From the NCBI RefSeq assembly GCF_000833605.1, contig NZ_JXTG01000021.1:1-38729 (forward strand): a DNA stretch of 38,729 bases, given 5' to 3'. Numbering within the stretch: the stretch's first letter is position 1; every line of letters begins with the position of its first letter. The stretch is from Anoxybacillus ayderensis. GTDB lineage: Bacteria > Bacillota > Bacilli > Bacillales > Anoxybacillaceae. Positions 1 through 8,571 of the stretch are shown here, piece after piece. A program made the translations under genes and the position numbers. Under the pieces are notes generated by a model. It did no database searches, had not been told where the DNA came from, and worked only from the letters and a program-made list of their open reading frames with translations.

Positions 1-368
1 GGCATGCTATCTACTACCGCATAGGCATGGTGTTGACCACGTTTCGCTAGTTCATGACGAATCCACTTGATCGCAAGGCGCAGCGCTCGGCAACGGCGAT
101 TGTATCGAGAACGTTCGAGAAAATGTCTATCAGTGAACAGGTTCCCAGTAACAAAGCGATGCCATGCACGCTCGGAAGAGAAGCCAAGCAACTTTCCTAA
201 AAGATGAATGGCAATGATCACCGCGTCTTCTTGTTTCGCCAAATGACGATTGCGACGTTGAAGATAGAATTGAATTTGTGACAGCTGGGCAGAAACAAAA
301 AAGAAAATGGCTGCATATTGTTTTTGAATCTTTGCTTGATCTGTAGTAAAATGAAAGTGCTCTTGCAT
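1..368 (-). CDS. IS982-family transposase, N-terminal part (cut by window edge)
   Basis: Reading leftward from an ATG at 368 the frame stays open for 122 codons to the window edge. The start has a good ribosome site, AAAGGAG, just upstream. The protein begins MQEHFHFTTDQAKIQ. It contains FLERSRYNRRCRAL at about residues 86-99 and ends in YAVVDSMP, where the first Asp of a DDE transposase is expected. This layout, with an N-terminal helical region, an (R)SRYNRR motif and then a VDSxP strand, is what I know from IS982 transposases. The catalytic core is outside the window, so completeness cannot be judged. It is unrelated to the gene row to its right. Confidence 0.75.
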   Translation of the reverse strand, partial: MQEHFHFTTDQAKIQKQYAAIFFFVSAQLSQIQFYLQRRNRHLAKQEDAVIIAIHLLGKLLGFSSERAWHRFVTGNLFTDRHFLERSRYNRRCRALRLAIKWIRHELAKRGQHHAYAVVDSM

Positions 369-457
369 AGGGATTCTCCTTTCGAATGTTGGATCGCACT
401 TTCATTCTACAGGAGATCCACAAGCAAGGGCTATTTTTATGCTTACTCGATTTTATC

Positions 458-470
458 TAGCACCACGGGT
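458..470. repeat. Possible outer end of the IS982 element
   Basis: Read inward (leftward), the sequence beginning at 470 is ACCCGTGGTGCTAG. IS982 elements usually end in AC or ACC, and this lies about 100 bp upstream of the transposase start, a plausible distance. The other end and any target duplication are outside the window, so this boundary is only a guess. Confidence 0.3.
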
Positions 471-480
471 ATAAAGAAAC

Positions 481-507
481 AAAAAACCACCCTACGATAA
501 AGGGTGG
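481..507 (-). terminator. Rho-independent terminator ending the fix gene row
   Basis: On the minus strand CCACCCT, a 7-nt loop and AGGGTGG are followed directly by TTTTTTG. The stem is perfect over 7 bp. The stop codon of the small gene before it lies inside the hairpin. Confidence 0.9.
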
Positions 508-692
508 CTCACATGGGAAGAACCGCGAATCGTTTGTTTTTTTGTTAGCTCTTCATCGACTGTTAATAACGCTTTTTTCTCCCAGCTGACGAAGTAATCT
601 TCCCATAAGACGTGGCAACGGTCATCGGTTACTTCTAGCACAATGCCTCTCGTTCCATCCAGATAGACGACGCAATCTCCGATGTGAAACAT
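492..692 (-). CDS. 66-residue hypothetical protein downstream of fixX
   Basis: Small protein starting MFHIGDCVVYLDGTRGIVLE. The ATG at 692 is chosen because GGGTGA lies 5-10 bases upstream, overlapping the fixX stop. A longer upstream reading would run back through fixX. The alternating hydrophobic pattern with Gly and Asp turns (GDCVVYLDGTRGIVLEV) suggests a small SH3-like or KOW-like beta barrel of about 45 residues with a charged tail. There is no signal peptide and no membrane segment. It is the last gene of the fix row, 5 bases after fixX, with its stop inside the terminator. This suggests a structural or accessory role beside FixABCX, but I do not recognise a family. Confidence 0.65.
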   Translation of the reverse strand: MFHIGDCVVYLDGTRGIVLEVTDDRCHVLWEDYFVSWEKKALLTVDEELTKKQTIRGSSHVSHPLS

Positions 693-697
693 GGCGA

Positions 698-985
698 TCA
701 CCCTAGACGGAAGACGATGCCATGACCACCGCGTGGATATTCCCACCGAATGTTTTCGTGCGGACAGCCAATGCGACAGCTGCCGCACTCATGACAGCCT
801 TCATAGCCAACGTGCATCCGAACTTCTTCCCATTTATAAACAGCTGCTGGACAAAAAATCGTACAAATTTTATCGGGACATTTCGTTAAACAAATGTTGT
901 CATCAAGCACGTGAAGATGCGATTTCGTATCCGCGTTAAAGCGGACTAAATATTGCTTCTCTTCAATCGTTTGCGCCTTCATCAT
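698..985 (-). CDS. fixX: FixX-like ferredoxin protein
   Basis: Ferredoxin-like partner of FixC, expected to carry iron-sulfur clusters and pass electrons from the electron-transferring flavoprotein to quinone via FixC. The protein is about 95 residues. Two cysteine sets are visible: CLTKCPDKICTIFCP in the middle and CHECGSCRIGCP near the end, the usual order in FixX proteins. An ATG at 1000 is possible, but the ATG at 985 (followed by a second ATG at 982) overlaps the fixC stop as ATGA and has GGTGAT just upstream, so it is preferred. It follows fixC with translational coupling. Confidence 0.88.
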   Translation of the reverse strand: MMKAQTIEEKQYLVRFNADTKSHLHVLDDNICLTKCPDKICTIFCPAAVYKWEEVRMHVGYEGCHECGSCRIGCPHENIRWEYPRGGHGIVFRLG

Positions 986-2277
986 TTCATCACCTTCCAT
1001 GCTTTCATCATATCGCGTGCCAGCTTAAACTTTTGTTTCGTTGAGCCAAGATCACGCCAAATTTTTTTCTGTTTTTCCCATTTCGATGCCCCATCCACCG
1101 TAAACATTTGGCTTGTTGCGCGGTTGAGCATCGGGATGTATTGCTCAAAATATTGTGGGAACGATTCAAAATGATGGGTCGCATCTTTATATTTTTTCAA
1201 GTCTTGCCCGATAAAGCTTTCCATCAGTTTCATTCGGTATTGATCAAGCATGCTTTCCGAAAAGTCTTTTTGCTCTTTTGCCATAATGATTGTTTCTGCC
1301 GCTAACCGACCGGACGTCATCGCCATATTGGAACCTTCGCGATGAATCGCATTGACAAGCTGTGCCGCATCCCCAACAACAAGCACCCCGTTGCCTGCCA
1401 CTTTCGGAATGGAATGATAACCACCTTCTGGAATTAAGTGCGCTAAATATTCGACAGGTTCACTCCCTTGAATGTATGGACGAATCATCGGGTGGTTTTT
1501 CACATACTCAAGTAGCTCATACGGCTTGATTTTATGTTTAATTAATCCGGATAAAAGCGTACCGACACCGATGCTAAGCGTATCTTTATTCGTATATAAA
1601 AATCCTGTTCCTAAAATCCCCTTTGTCGCATCACCAAAAATCTCAATTGTACAGCCTTGATTGGCTTCAAGATTAAAGCGGTCTTCAATCACGTTTTTAT
1701 CTAGTTTTAAAATTTCCATCGTCGCTAAAGCGACTTCATCTGGTCGCCATTCGCGATGAAACCCAAGCTGTTTCGCTAAAAGGGAGTTGACACCGTCTGC
1801 TAACACGACTACATCGGCATAAATGTCGCCATCTGGTCGGTCTGTGCGGACACCGACGACGCGACCGTTTTCAACGATGCATTCGACCGCTACCGTTTCA
1901 CAAACGAGCAGTGCTCCTTGTTCGACCGCTTTTTCGGCAAACCATTGGTCAAATTTGGCACGCAATACGGTAAAATTGTTATACGGCTCCCGTCCCCATT
2001 CTAATCCTTTGTAACTAAACGTCACCGCCGATTCTTTATCCATCATCATAAATCGCTGCTCGACGATCGGGCGTTCTAGCGGTGCTTCTTTATAAAACTC
2101 TGGGATAATGTCTTCCATCATTTTTCGGTACAATACACCGCCCATGACGTTTTTCGCTCCTGGGTATTCGCCGCGCTCTAAAAGTAGCACGTTAACCCCT
2201 GCTTTTGCTAGTTCATAGGCACAAGCCGTTCCAGCTGGGCCTGCACCAACAACGATACAATCAAATTTTTCAGGCAT
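982..2277 (-). CDS. fixC: FixC-like FAD-dependent oxidoreductase (ETF:quinone oxidoreductase family)
   Basis: 431-residue flavoprotein of the FixC/ETF-QO family, which takes electrons from the FixAB flavoprotein and reduces membrane quinone together with FixX. The FAD-binding Rossmann motif GAGPAG lies at residues 11-16, followed by LLLERGEYPGAKN. A second FAD motif, LVVGDAAQLVNAIHREG, is in the C-terminal third. It has no predicted signal peptide. Its ATG lies inside the end of fixB (8-base overlap) and has AAAGGAGGAG upstream, so fixB, fixC and fixX look translationally coupled. The presence of a full FixABCX set beside acyl-CoA dehydrogenase and lysine genes suggests it serves glutaryl-CoA oxidation here. 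Whether it bifurcates electrons cannot be read from the sequence by eye. Confidence 0.92.
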   Translation of the reverse strand: MPEKFDCIVVGAGPAGTACAYELAKAGVNVLLLERGEYPGAKNVMGGVLYRKMMEDIIPEFYKEAPLERPIVEQRFMMMDKESAVTFSYKGLEWGREPYNNFTVLRAKFDQWFAEKAVEQGALLVCETVAVECIVENGRVVGVRTDRPDGDIYADVVVLADGVNSLLAKQLGFHREWRPDEVALATMEILKLDKNVIEDRFNLEANQGCTIEIFGDATKGILGTGFLYTNKDTLSIGVGTLLSGLIKHKIKPYELLEYVKNHPMIRPYIQGSEPVEYLAHLIPEGGYHSIPKVAGNGVLVVGDAAQLVNAIHREGSNMAMTSGRLAAETIIMAKEQKDFSESMLDQYRMKLMESFIGQDLKKYKDATHHFESFPQYFEQYIPMLNRATSQMFTVDGASKWEKQKKIWRDLGSTKQKFKLARDMMKAWKVMK

Positions 2278-3319
2278 GGCGGATCTCCTCCTTTACATCG
2301 GCAGCTGCTTTTATCTTCGGAATTTCTTCTTTCAATCGTTCAATTAAAAGCGGGACGATTTCAAACGCATCGCCGACAATACCGTAATGGCATGATTGGA
2401 AAATCGGAGCGTTCGGGTCTTTATTAATAGCGATAATGAGATCCGAGTTTTGCATGCCGACGACGTGCTGAATTGCACCAGAAATACCGATCGCAAAATA
2501 AATTTTTGGCGTGACGGTTACGCCGGTTTGTCCGACTTGGTGATGATGGTCAATCCATCCTGCCTCCACGACGTCACGGCTCGCCCCAACTGCACCGCCA
2601 AGCACTTCTGCCAGCTGATGAATGAGCTGAAACCCTTCTTTGCTCCCCATCCCTTTTCCGCCAGCCACAACAATGTCCGCTTCGTCAATACGCACTTTTT
2701 TCGCTGTCTCTCTCACAATCTGTAACACTTTCGTCCGCATTTCTTCTTCGTGTAACTCAATATGCTCCTCAACCACTCGACCTGTACGCGACGGATCTGG
2801 CGGTAGCGCTTTCATCACTTTTGGACGAACAGTAGCCATTTGTGGACGATATTTTTTACATAAAATCGTCGCCATAATATTTCCGCCAAACGCTGGGCGG
2901 CTCGCTAACAGTAACCCTGTATCTTCTTCAATATCAAGTATTGTCGTATCCGCTGTTAATCCTGTCGGTAAATCAGTTGCGATGGCACTCGCCAAATCTT
3001 TTCCAGATGGCGTCGCCCCGTATAAAATGACTTCTGGTTTATGCTTATGGCAACAATCAAGCAAAGCGCGCATGTATGGTTCTGTTCGGTAATGTTCAAA
3101 AATTGGATCATCATATACATATACAACGTCTGCACCATATTGAAAAAGTGTTGGGGCAAGTGCTTTTACACCACTACCAATGAAAACTCCTGCGAGCTCT
3201 GTTTTACGTTTATCTGCTAGCACCCGTCCTGCTCCTAATAATTCTAACGATACAGGAGCAATTTGCCCGTCTTTCACTTCAATGTATATCCATATCCCCC
3301 GATAATCATCGAAATTCAT
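2270..3319 (-). CDS. fixB: Electron transfer flavoprotein alpha subunit (FixB/EtfA)
   Basis: 349-residue alpha subunit of an electron-transferring flavoprotein. The N-terminal domain begins MNFDDYRGIWIYIE. The C-terminal FAD domain shows AGGKGMGSKEGFQL, a stretch with GQTGVTVTPKIYFAIGISGA and the signature INKDPNAPIFQ. These are standard ETF alpha features and all are present. It forms a heterodimer with FixA, encoded 12 bases upstream, and overlaps fixC by 8 bases. In this context it probably accepts electrons from the acyl-CoA dehydrogenase encoded at 12871-14061, an inference from linkage. Confidence 0.93.
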   Translation of the reverse strand: MNFDDYRGIWIYIEVKDGQIAPVSLELLGAGRVLADKRKTELAGVFIGSGVKALAPTLFQYGADVVYVYDDPIFEHYRTEPYMRALLDCCHKHKPEVILYGATPSGKDLASAIATDLPTGLTADTTILDIEEDTGLLLASRPAFGGNIMATILCKKYRPQMATVRPKVMKALPPDPSRTGRVVEEHIELHEEEMRTKVLQIVRETAKKVRIDEADIVVAGGKGMGSKEGFQLIHQLAEVLGGAVGASRDVVEAGWIDHHHQVGQTGVTVTPKIYFAIGISGAIQHVVGMQNSDLIIAINKDPNAPIFQSCHYGIVGDAFEIVPLLIERLKEEIPKIKAAADVKEEIRHA

Positions 3320-3331
3320 GCGCTACTCCCC

Positions 3332-4144
3332 CTATGAAAAAAGCTCTTTTTTCTCAAGTATAATAGACAACAGTTCGTTCACTTGCTCTTCTTTTGTTCC
3401 TGTTAATATTTTTCCACCTTCTGGCTTCGGTGGTGCCCATACTTTTGATACAATCGTTGGAGATCCTTTCAATCCTAGTTGTTTGCGGTCAACATCTTCT
3501 AAGTCGTCTGCAGTCCAAATCGTTGGTTGATATCGTGCGGCTTTAATCATGTTTGGCAATGGTGCGAAGGAGATGTCATTGATGTCTTTTTCGACAGTAA
3601 ACAAACAAGGTAATTGCGATTTCACCACTTCATAACCATCTTCTAATTTGCGATGAACGATCGCATACCCTTTTTCTTTATTCACTTCAACAACTTTGTT
3701 TACACCAGTTAGAGGAGGAATGTTTAAACGACGTGCAATGCCAGGTCCGACTTGCCCCGTATCCCCATCGATCGTCATTTTTCCACAAATGATGAGGTCA
3801 ATCGGACGATGTTTGGCGATTTTTTCGAGCGCCTTTGTAAGCGCATAGCTTGTAGCGAGCGTATCCGCTCCAGCAAATGCTCGGTCTGAAATCATATACC
3901 CTTCATCAGCCCCGAGCTCGATACATTTTTTTATGGCTTTGACTGCTGGTGGAGGACCCATCGTTAAAACAGATACGATTCCACCGTACTTCTTTTTTAA
4001 ACGAACAGCCTCTTCTACCGCATGCGCATCATACGGGTTTAAAATAGCAGGGGCGCTCGCACGGTCCATCGTATTCGTTTTCGGGTTCATTTTAATAATT
4101 TTCGTATCTGGCACTTGCTTAATACAAGCTACAATATGTAGCAT
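3332..4144 (-). CDS. fixA: Electron transfer flavoprotein beta subunit (FixA/EtfB)
   Basis: 270-residue beta subunit of an electron-transferring flavoprotein. It begins MLHIVACIKQVPDTK, a typical FixA start. The open frame extends 71 codons further upstream. The ATG at 4144 is chosen because GGAGGTGA sits just before it and because the upstream extension does not resemble the family. Family features include AILNPYDAHAVEEAVRLKKK, a domain with GADEGYMISD, and GDTGQVGPGIARRLNIPPLT. It starts the fixABCX set, 94 bases after the lysine dehydrogenase gene, and may be read both from its own weak promoter and from the long upstream operon. Confidence 0.93.
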   Translation of the reverse strand: MLHIVACIKQVPDTKIIKMNPKTNTMDRASAPAILNPYDAHAVEEAVRLKKKYGGIVSVLTMGPPPAVKAIKKCIELGADEGYMISDRAFAGADTLATSYALTKALEKIAKHRPIDLIICGKMTIDGDTGQVGPGIARRLNIPPLTGVNKVVEVNKEKGYAIVHRKLEDGYEVVKSQLPCLFTVEKDINDISFAPLPNMIKAARYQPTIWTADDLEDVDRKQLGLKGSPTIVSKVWAPPKPEGGKILTGTKEEQVNELLSIILEKKELFS

Positions 4145-4181
4145 ATGTTCACCTCCAAACCTAATATATACATATTCTAGC

Positions 4182-4209
4182 ATAATAAACAAATCCCTCG
4201 TCATAACAA
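4182..4209 (-). promoter_or_regulatory. Candidate SigA promoter for fixA
   Basis: On the minus strand TTGTTA and TATTAT are separated by 16 bases, about 40 bases before the fixA start. The match is fair only. No terminator is visible between the lysine dehydrogenase gene and fixA, so it would be an internal promoter. Confidence 0.4.
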
Positions 4210-4238
4210 TCAGAAAATTTACCATTTTGTTCACAATT

Positions 4239-5387
4239 TCAACGAATAGTCGCTCGAATGGCGACACCGCGACGAACCATTTCTTCAATATAGCGATCTC
4301 CTGGAACGATTTGTTCAGGTGGATATGCCCCGCGCTTTTGAATCGTTCCGTCACCAATCATTTGTGCAACGACAGAAACCGTATATGCCGTTGAACGCGC
4401 CATTGCCGTGACTTGTTTTTGGCGGTCTTTTTCTGTCACCATTTCGTACTCGTACGTTCTTTCTTTCCCATCTTTTTCTCCCGACACAATTACGCGCAAC
4501 AAGACAACATCGTCTTTTTCTTTTAAATCTAAAAGTGGCGTAAGCACTTTTAACAATACGTCACGCGGACGTACGATCACTCCGTTGACTTCTACTTCGT
4601 TGTCTCGACGCGTGAATTGTAAATCGACAAGAAGCTGAAATTTTTCTGCATGGCCAGGATAGCGAATCGTTTTATATTCCAAACATTTTACATGCGGGTA
4701 AGAGCGCGGCAACGTCGATGTTCCTCCTGATGTATGGAACGCTTCAAGCGGTCCAAAACGCTCAAAATAAATCGTTTCAACTTCTGATAAAGACGGTACT
4801 TGTTGCTTTTGTCCATTACGAATAATTAAGGATGGATCGGTGTAATGATCGAGTAAACCTTCAAGCGAAAAGACGTGATTATATCCAAGCGGCGGTTCTG
4901 GCCGAAGAGGAATACCGCCAACATATAATTTAATGGTATGAACGCGATCCAGTTGACTCGCTCCATATCCTGTTAAAATATTAATCATTCCTGGGGCAAC
5001 ACCTAAATCTGGAATTAACGTAACGCCTGCTCGTTTTGCTTGTTCGTGTAAAGCGAGGACACGATCTGTCATATGTCCGATATGCCCACCTAAGTCTACT
5101 GCGTGTACACCCGTTTCAATAGCCGCTTTCGCTACCTTTTCGTTAAACGTATAAAACAGTGCATTGATGGCTACATCATGCCCATGCATCGCAGCCTGCA
5201 GTTCTTGATCATTCGCTGCATCCACTCGCTTCACTTTCACTTTTTCTGATTCCAACGAACGTTGAACGTTTTTCGCTTTCTCCTCATCGACATCCGCAAG
5301 TGTCACCGATAATACCCCTTGCTGTTCAATTAAATCTCGCACCGCTTCTTTTCCCATTAAACCTGCTCCAAGAACAATGACATTCAT
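4239..5387 (-). CDS. lysDH: Lysine 6-dehydrogenase (saccharopine dehydrogenase-like)
   Basis: Oxidises L-lysine with NAD+ at the epsilon carbon to 2-aminoadipate 6-semialdehyde (in equilibrium with piperideine-6-carboxylate), releasing ammonia. The 382-residue protein starts [19 protein letters not shown], with GxGxxG at residues 7-12. It contains [29 protein letters not shown] and [16 protein letters not shown]. From memory it is close along its whole length to the characterised Geobacillus stearothermophilus lysine dehydrogenase, including the C-terminal [10 protein letters not shown] stretch. AGGAGG precedes the ATG. It lies 13 bases after an aldehyde dehydrogenase gene, whose product is the natural next enzyme. 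A saccharopine reductase is the alternative, but no saccharopine-forming partner gene is nearby. Confidence 0.88.
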   Translation of the reverse strand: MNVIVLGAGLMGKEAVRDLIEQQGVLSVTLADVDEEKAKNVQRSLESEKVKVKRVDAANDQELQAAMHGHDVAINALFYTFNEKVAKAAIETGVHAVDLGGHIGHMTDRVLALHEQAKRAGVTLIPDLGVAPGMINILTGYGASQLDRVHTIKLYVGGIPLRPEPPLGYNHVFSLEGLLDHYTDPSLIIRNGQKQQVPSLSEVETIYFERFGPLEAFHTSGGTSTLPRSYPHVKCLEYKTIRYPGHAEKFQLLVDLQFTRRDNEVEVNGVIVRPRDVLLKVLTPLLDLKEKDDVVLLRVIVSGEKDGKERTYEYEMVTEKDRQKQVTAMARSTAYTVSVVAQMIGDGTIQKRGAYPPEQIVPGDRYIEEMVRRGVAIRATIR

Positions 5388-5400
5388 CGTCTAACCTCCT

Positions 5401-6876
5401 TCACACATCAATTTGGGCGCGTTGTAATTTGCCACTATAGTCAACGTAAATACTTTTCCATTCCGTAAATACATCGAGTGCTGCGACACCTGAATCACGA
5501 TGTCCGTTGCCTGTTCCTTTTGTTCCACCAAAAGGCAAATGAATTTCTGCCCCTGTTGTTCCTGCATTCACATATACAATTCCTGTATCGAAATCACGCA
5601 TCGCCGTAAACGCTCGATGAATATCTCGTGTAAAAATAGCACTAGAAAGCCCATAATCAACGCTGTTATTCACTTCAATCGCTTCTTCTAAACTGCGAAC
5701 GGATATAATTGATGTGACCGGACCGAAAATTTCTTCCCGCGCAATCCGCATCATCGGTGTAACGTTTGTGAACAACGTTGGAGCGTAATAAAATCCACCT
5801 TTGTATGGCTCATCTTGCAGCATATACCCACCTGCAAGTAACGTTGCCCCTTCATTTTTTCCGATTTGAACGTAATGGTGAATTTTTTGTAACGCATCTT
5901 GATTAATGACTGGTCCGACTTTCACTCCTTCCTCTAGTCCGTTTCCAACCGTTAATGTGCTTATCGCTGCGAGTAACCGTTCTTCCACTTGTTTTTTTAC
6001 ATGTTCATGAACGATAACTCGACTGCACGCAGTACAACGCTGGCCTGATGTACCAAAAGCACTCCATATGATGGCTTCTACAGCAAGCGCTATATCTGCA
6101 TCATCCATGACGATAATGGCATTTTTCCCACCCATTTCAAGCGATACTTTTTTCAAATGACGCCCGCACATTTCCGCAATGCGCCGGCCAACTTCATTGG
6201 ATCCTGTAAACGAAATGACTTTTACATCACGATGCTCGACAAGCGCTTCACCAACAACAGAACCTCGTCCATGTACAACATTAAATACACCGTTTGGTAA
6301 GCCTGCCTCCTCAAATATTTGCGCAAGTTGCTGTGCCATGATCGGTGTTTCTAGCGCTGGTTTCCAAACAACTGCATTGCCGGTAACGATCGCAGGAAAT
6401 GCCTTCCACGTTGCGATGGCGATTGGAAAGTTCCAAGGGGTGATTAATCCGACGACACCAATCGGCGCACGGACGCTCATTGCGAACTTATTCGGCAACT
6501 CCGACGGGGTCGTATCGCCAAATAATCGTCTCCCTTCCCCTGCCATGTAAAACGCCATATCAATTCCTTCTTGTACTTCTCCACGTGCTTCTTCAATCAC
6601 TTTTCCCATCTCCATCGTTAATAGGCGAGCCATTTGTTCTTTTCGCTCTTGTAGTAACATGCCCACCTTATAAAGCACTTCAGCTCGTTTTGGGGCTGGA
6701 ACGAGCGCCCATGCTTTTTGGGCTCGTTTTGCCGCCAACACCGCCTGTTCGACATCTTGTTCGTTTGATATCGTCACTTCTCCAATACACTCACCATTCG
6801 CAGGATTCACAATCGGCACAAACTGATTGCTGACCGATGACACCCATCGCCCGTCTATATAGTTTAATACTTTCAT
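5401..6876 (-). CDS. Aldehyde dehydrogenase, likely 2-aminoadipate semialdehyde dehydrogenase
   Basis: 491-residue NAD(P)-dependent aldehyde dehydrogenase. The catalytic Cys lies in [12 protein letters not shown], the general base Glu in [11 protein letters not shown], and the cofactor motif is [10 protein letters not shown]. The C-terminal segment has [20 protein letters not shown], which recalls aldehyde dehydrogenases acting on charged semialdehydes rather than the SSADH type. It overlaps the upstream ThDP enzyme gene by 4 bases and lies 13 bases before lysine dehydrogenase. The most economical role is oxidation of 2-aminoadipate semialdehyde to 2-aminoadipate. The division of labour with the second dehydrogenase at 8572-10017 is inferred and could be reversed. 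Confidence 0.85.
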   Translation of the reverse strand: MKVLNYIDGRWVSSVSNQFVPIVNPANGECIGEVTISNEQDVEQAVLAAKRAQKAWALVPAPKRAEVLYKVGMLLQERKEQMARLLTMEMGKVIEEARGEVQEGIDMAFYMAGEGRRLFGDTTPSELPNKFAMSVRAPIGVVGLITPWNFPIAIATWKAFPAIVTGNAVVWKPALETPIMAQQLAQIFEEAGLPNGVFNVVHGRGSVVGEALVEHRDVKVISFTGSNEVGRRIAEMCGRHLKKVSLEMGGKNAIIVMDDADIALAVEAIIWSAFGTSGQRCTACSRVIVHEHVKKQVEERLLAAISTLTVGNGLEEGVKVGPVINQDALQKIHHYVQIGKNEGATLLAGGYMLQDEPYKGGFYYAPTLFTNVTPMMRIAREEIFGPVTSIISVRSLEEAIEVNNSVDYGLSSAIFTRDIHRAFTAMRDFDTGIVYVNAGTTGAEIHLPFGGTKGTGNGHRDSGVAALDVFTEWKSIYVDYSGKLQRAQIDV

Positions 6877-8498
6877 TGTTTTCCTCCCCTCGCCTGTTCC
6901 ATTGTTAAAAATGGAGATAATACGTTCGGATCTGTCATGACTTCAATCACGGTTGGCTTATTGTTTTGGAGTGCTGTAGTAAACGCGGATGAAAATTGTT
7001 CTCCTGTTTCTACACGCATACTATCAGCTCCGAAGCAACGCGCTATACTTGCAAACGATATATCGCTTAAATCTGTCCCGATAACGCGCTTTGGATAACG
7101 AAGCTCTTGATACATGCGAATCGTTCCATACATTTGATTGTTAAACACCACACTAATGACAGGAATGTTGTATCGAACGGCTGTTTCTAGCTCCTGGATC
7201 GTCATCATAAACCCGCCATCTCCACTTAATGAAACGACGGGACGATGTGGATTTGCTAATTTTGCACCAATGGCTGCTGGTAATCCGTATCCCATCGCTC
7301 CTGATGTTGGCCCAATATATGTATGTTGCTGAAATTGAAAAAATGAATGGAGCCAACTTGCGAAATTGCCCGCATCATTTGTAATGATCGCTTCGGATGG
7401 GAGAAGATGTTGAAGGGTGTGGATCATTTCTTCGTTTACATTCCGTTTTATGGACGGAAGTGATGAAACTCGTTCGTATGTTTCCCGCCGTTCTTGTACC
7501 CAATCTGTCCATGATGGCTGAAGTTGAATATTTAACAACCGACTTAACGCTTCTTTCGCATCAGAAACAACGCCAATATGTGGAGAATACGTGACACCGA
7601 TGACATCGTAATCGATGTCGATATGAATAAGTTTTTGCGTCGATAATAACTTATAATCTTGTGTCGTCACTTCTGACAAGCGCGTACCGATGGCTAAAAC
7701 AACATCTGCTTGTTCCACCGTTTCAATGATCGCTCGTTGTGTCCCTAAACCAAGATGACCAACATAAAGAGGATGATTGTTTGGAAATACATCGTGCCGA
7801 CGAAAAGAAGACATGACGGGAAGTGACCATTTTTCCGCAAATAAACGAAGGGTATCGATTGCTTTTGACCATATAATTCCTCCGCCCGCAATGACAATCG
7901 GTCGCCTCGCTGACTGCAACAACTGCTCAATGCGTTGAATATCCTCCTCGTTCGGTGCTGGTTTTGGAACAATCGTTTTTGAAAACGTCACATGATCGAC
8001 TTGTTCATGAAGAACATCTTCAGGAAGCGCAACGACAACGGGCCCAGGCCTTCCTGTTTGAGCAATTCGAAACGCCCGTGTCAACAACTCAGGCAATCTT
8101 TGTGCATCGTCAATTTCTACTGCCCATTTGGCTATCGGACGAAAACATGCTTCAACATCTATTTCTTGAAAGCCTTCGCGTCCTCGAAACGCCCGTGCAA
8201 CTTGTCCTAACAATACAACCATTGGCGTCGAATCTTGTCTTGCTGTATGAATACCGATGGCGGCATTTGTTGCTCCTACCCCTCTTGTCGCCATCACCAC
8301 ACCGACTTTTTTGCTCGCTTTCGCATATCCTTCTGCCATAAATGCGGCGCCGCCTTCATGACGAGCAGAAATGAGTTGGATCGTTTTCTCAGAAAAAAGG
8401 GCATCAAGAATCGGTAAATAACTTTCCCCTGGTACACAAAAGACATGGGAAACGTCTTCGCTTTTTAAACATTGAACGATCGCCTCCGCTGCATTCAC
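6873..8498 (-). CDS. ThDP-dependent enzyme of acetolactate synthase/decarboxylase family, candidate 2-oxoadipate decarboxylase
   Basis: 541-residue three-domain thiamine-diphosphate enzyme. The catalytic Glu is in ARHEGGAAFMAEGYA (about residue 48). The central domain contains PIVIAGGGIIWSKA, and the cofactor motif GDGGFMMTIQELE ends with VVFNNQMYG. The start is a GTG at 8498 with AAAGGAGGG upstream. Annotation pipelines would call it acetolactate synthase large-subunit-like, but there is no small subunit gene and the neighbours are lysine-degrading enzymes. Decarboxylation of 2-oxoadipate to glutarate semialdehyde would bridge the two aldehyde dehydrogenase steps. The family assignment is secure. 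The substrate is inferred only from the gene neighbourhood. Confidence 0.88.
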   Translation of the reverse strand: MNAAEAIVQCLKSEDVSHVFCVPGESYLPILDALFSEKTIQLISARHEGGAAFMAEGYAKASKKVGVVMATRGVGATNAAIGIHTARQDSTPMVVLLGQVARAFRGREGFQEIDVEACFRPIAKWAVEIDDAQRLPELLTRAFRIAQTGRPGPVVVALPEDVLHEQVDHVTFSKTIVPKPAPNEEDIQRIEQLLQSARRPIVIAGGGIIWSKAIDTLRLFAEKWSLPVMSSFRRHDVFPNNHPLYVGHLGLGTQRAIIETVEQADVVLAIGTRLSEVTTQDYKLLSTQKLIHIDIDYDVIGVTYSPHIGVVSDAKEALSRLLNIQLQPSWTDWVQERRETYERVSSLPSIKRNVNEEMIHTLQHLLPSEAIITNDAGNFASWLHSFFQFQQHTYIGPTSGAMGYGLPAAIGAKLANPHRPVVSLSGDGGFMMTIQELETAVRYNIPVISVVFNNQMYGTIRMYQELRYPKRVIGTDLSDISFASIARCFGADSMRVETGEQFSSAFTTALQNNKPTVIEVMTDPNVLSPFLTMEQARGGKQ

Positions 8499-8518
8499 TA
8501 CAAGCCCTCCTTTCTTTT

Positions 8519-8533
8519 TGTATCATGTATACA
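8519..8533. promoter_or_regulatory. Short dyad TGTAT-N5-ATACA before the ThDP enzyme gene
   Basis: TGTATCATGTATACA lies in the 73-base gap between two genes of the row, 21-35 bases upstream of the GTG start. Half sites of this kind are used by some GntR-type regulators. No regulator gene of that type is in the window. No convincing promoter or terminator was seen in the gap. Confidence 0.25.
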
Positions 8534-8571
8534 CAAATGAAATCGTTTTATGACCCATTCAGTTGCCCCTT

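Noticed and set aside
130-423. 97-residue leftward open frame at the left edge
   Set aside because: It is out of frame with the IS982 transposase that covers the same bases, and has no ribosome site.
2640-3092. 150-residue rightward open frame inside fixB
   Set aside because: Opposite-strand shadow of fixB; low-complexity Ser-rich product and no ribosome site.
6873-8498. Biosynthetic acetolactate synthase large subunit (ilvB)
   Set aside because: No small-subunit gene is present, ilvD is separate with its own promoter, and the gene is embedded among lysine-degradation genes.
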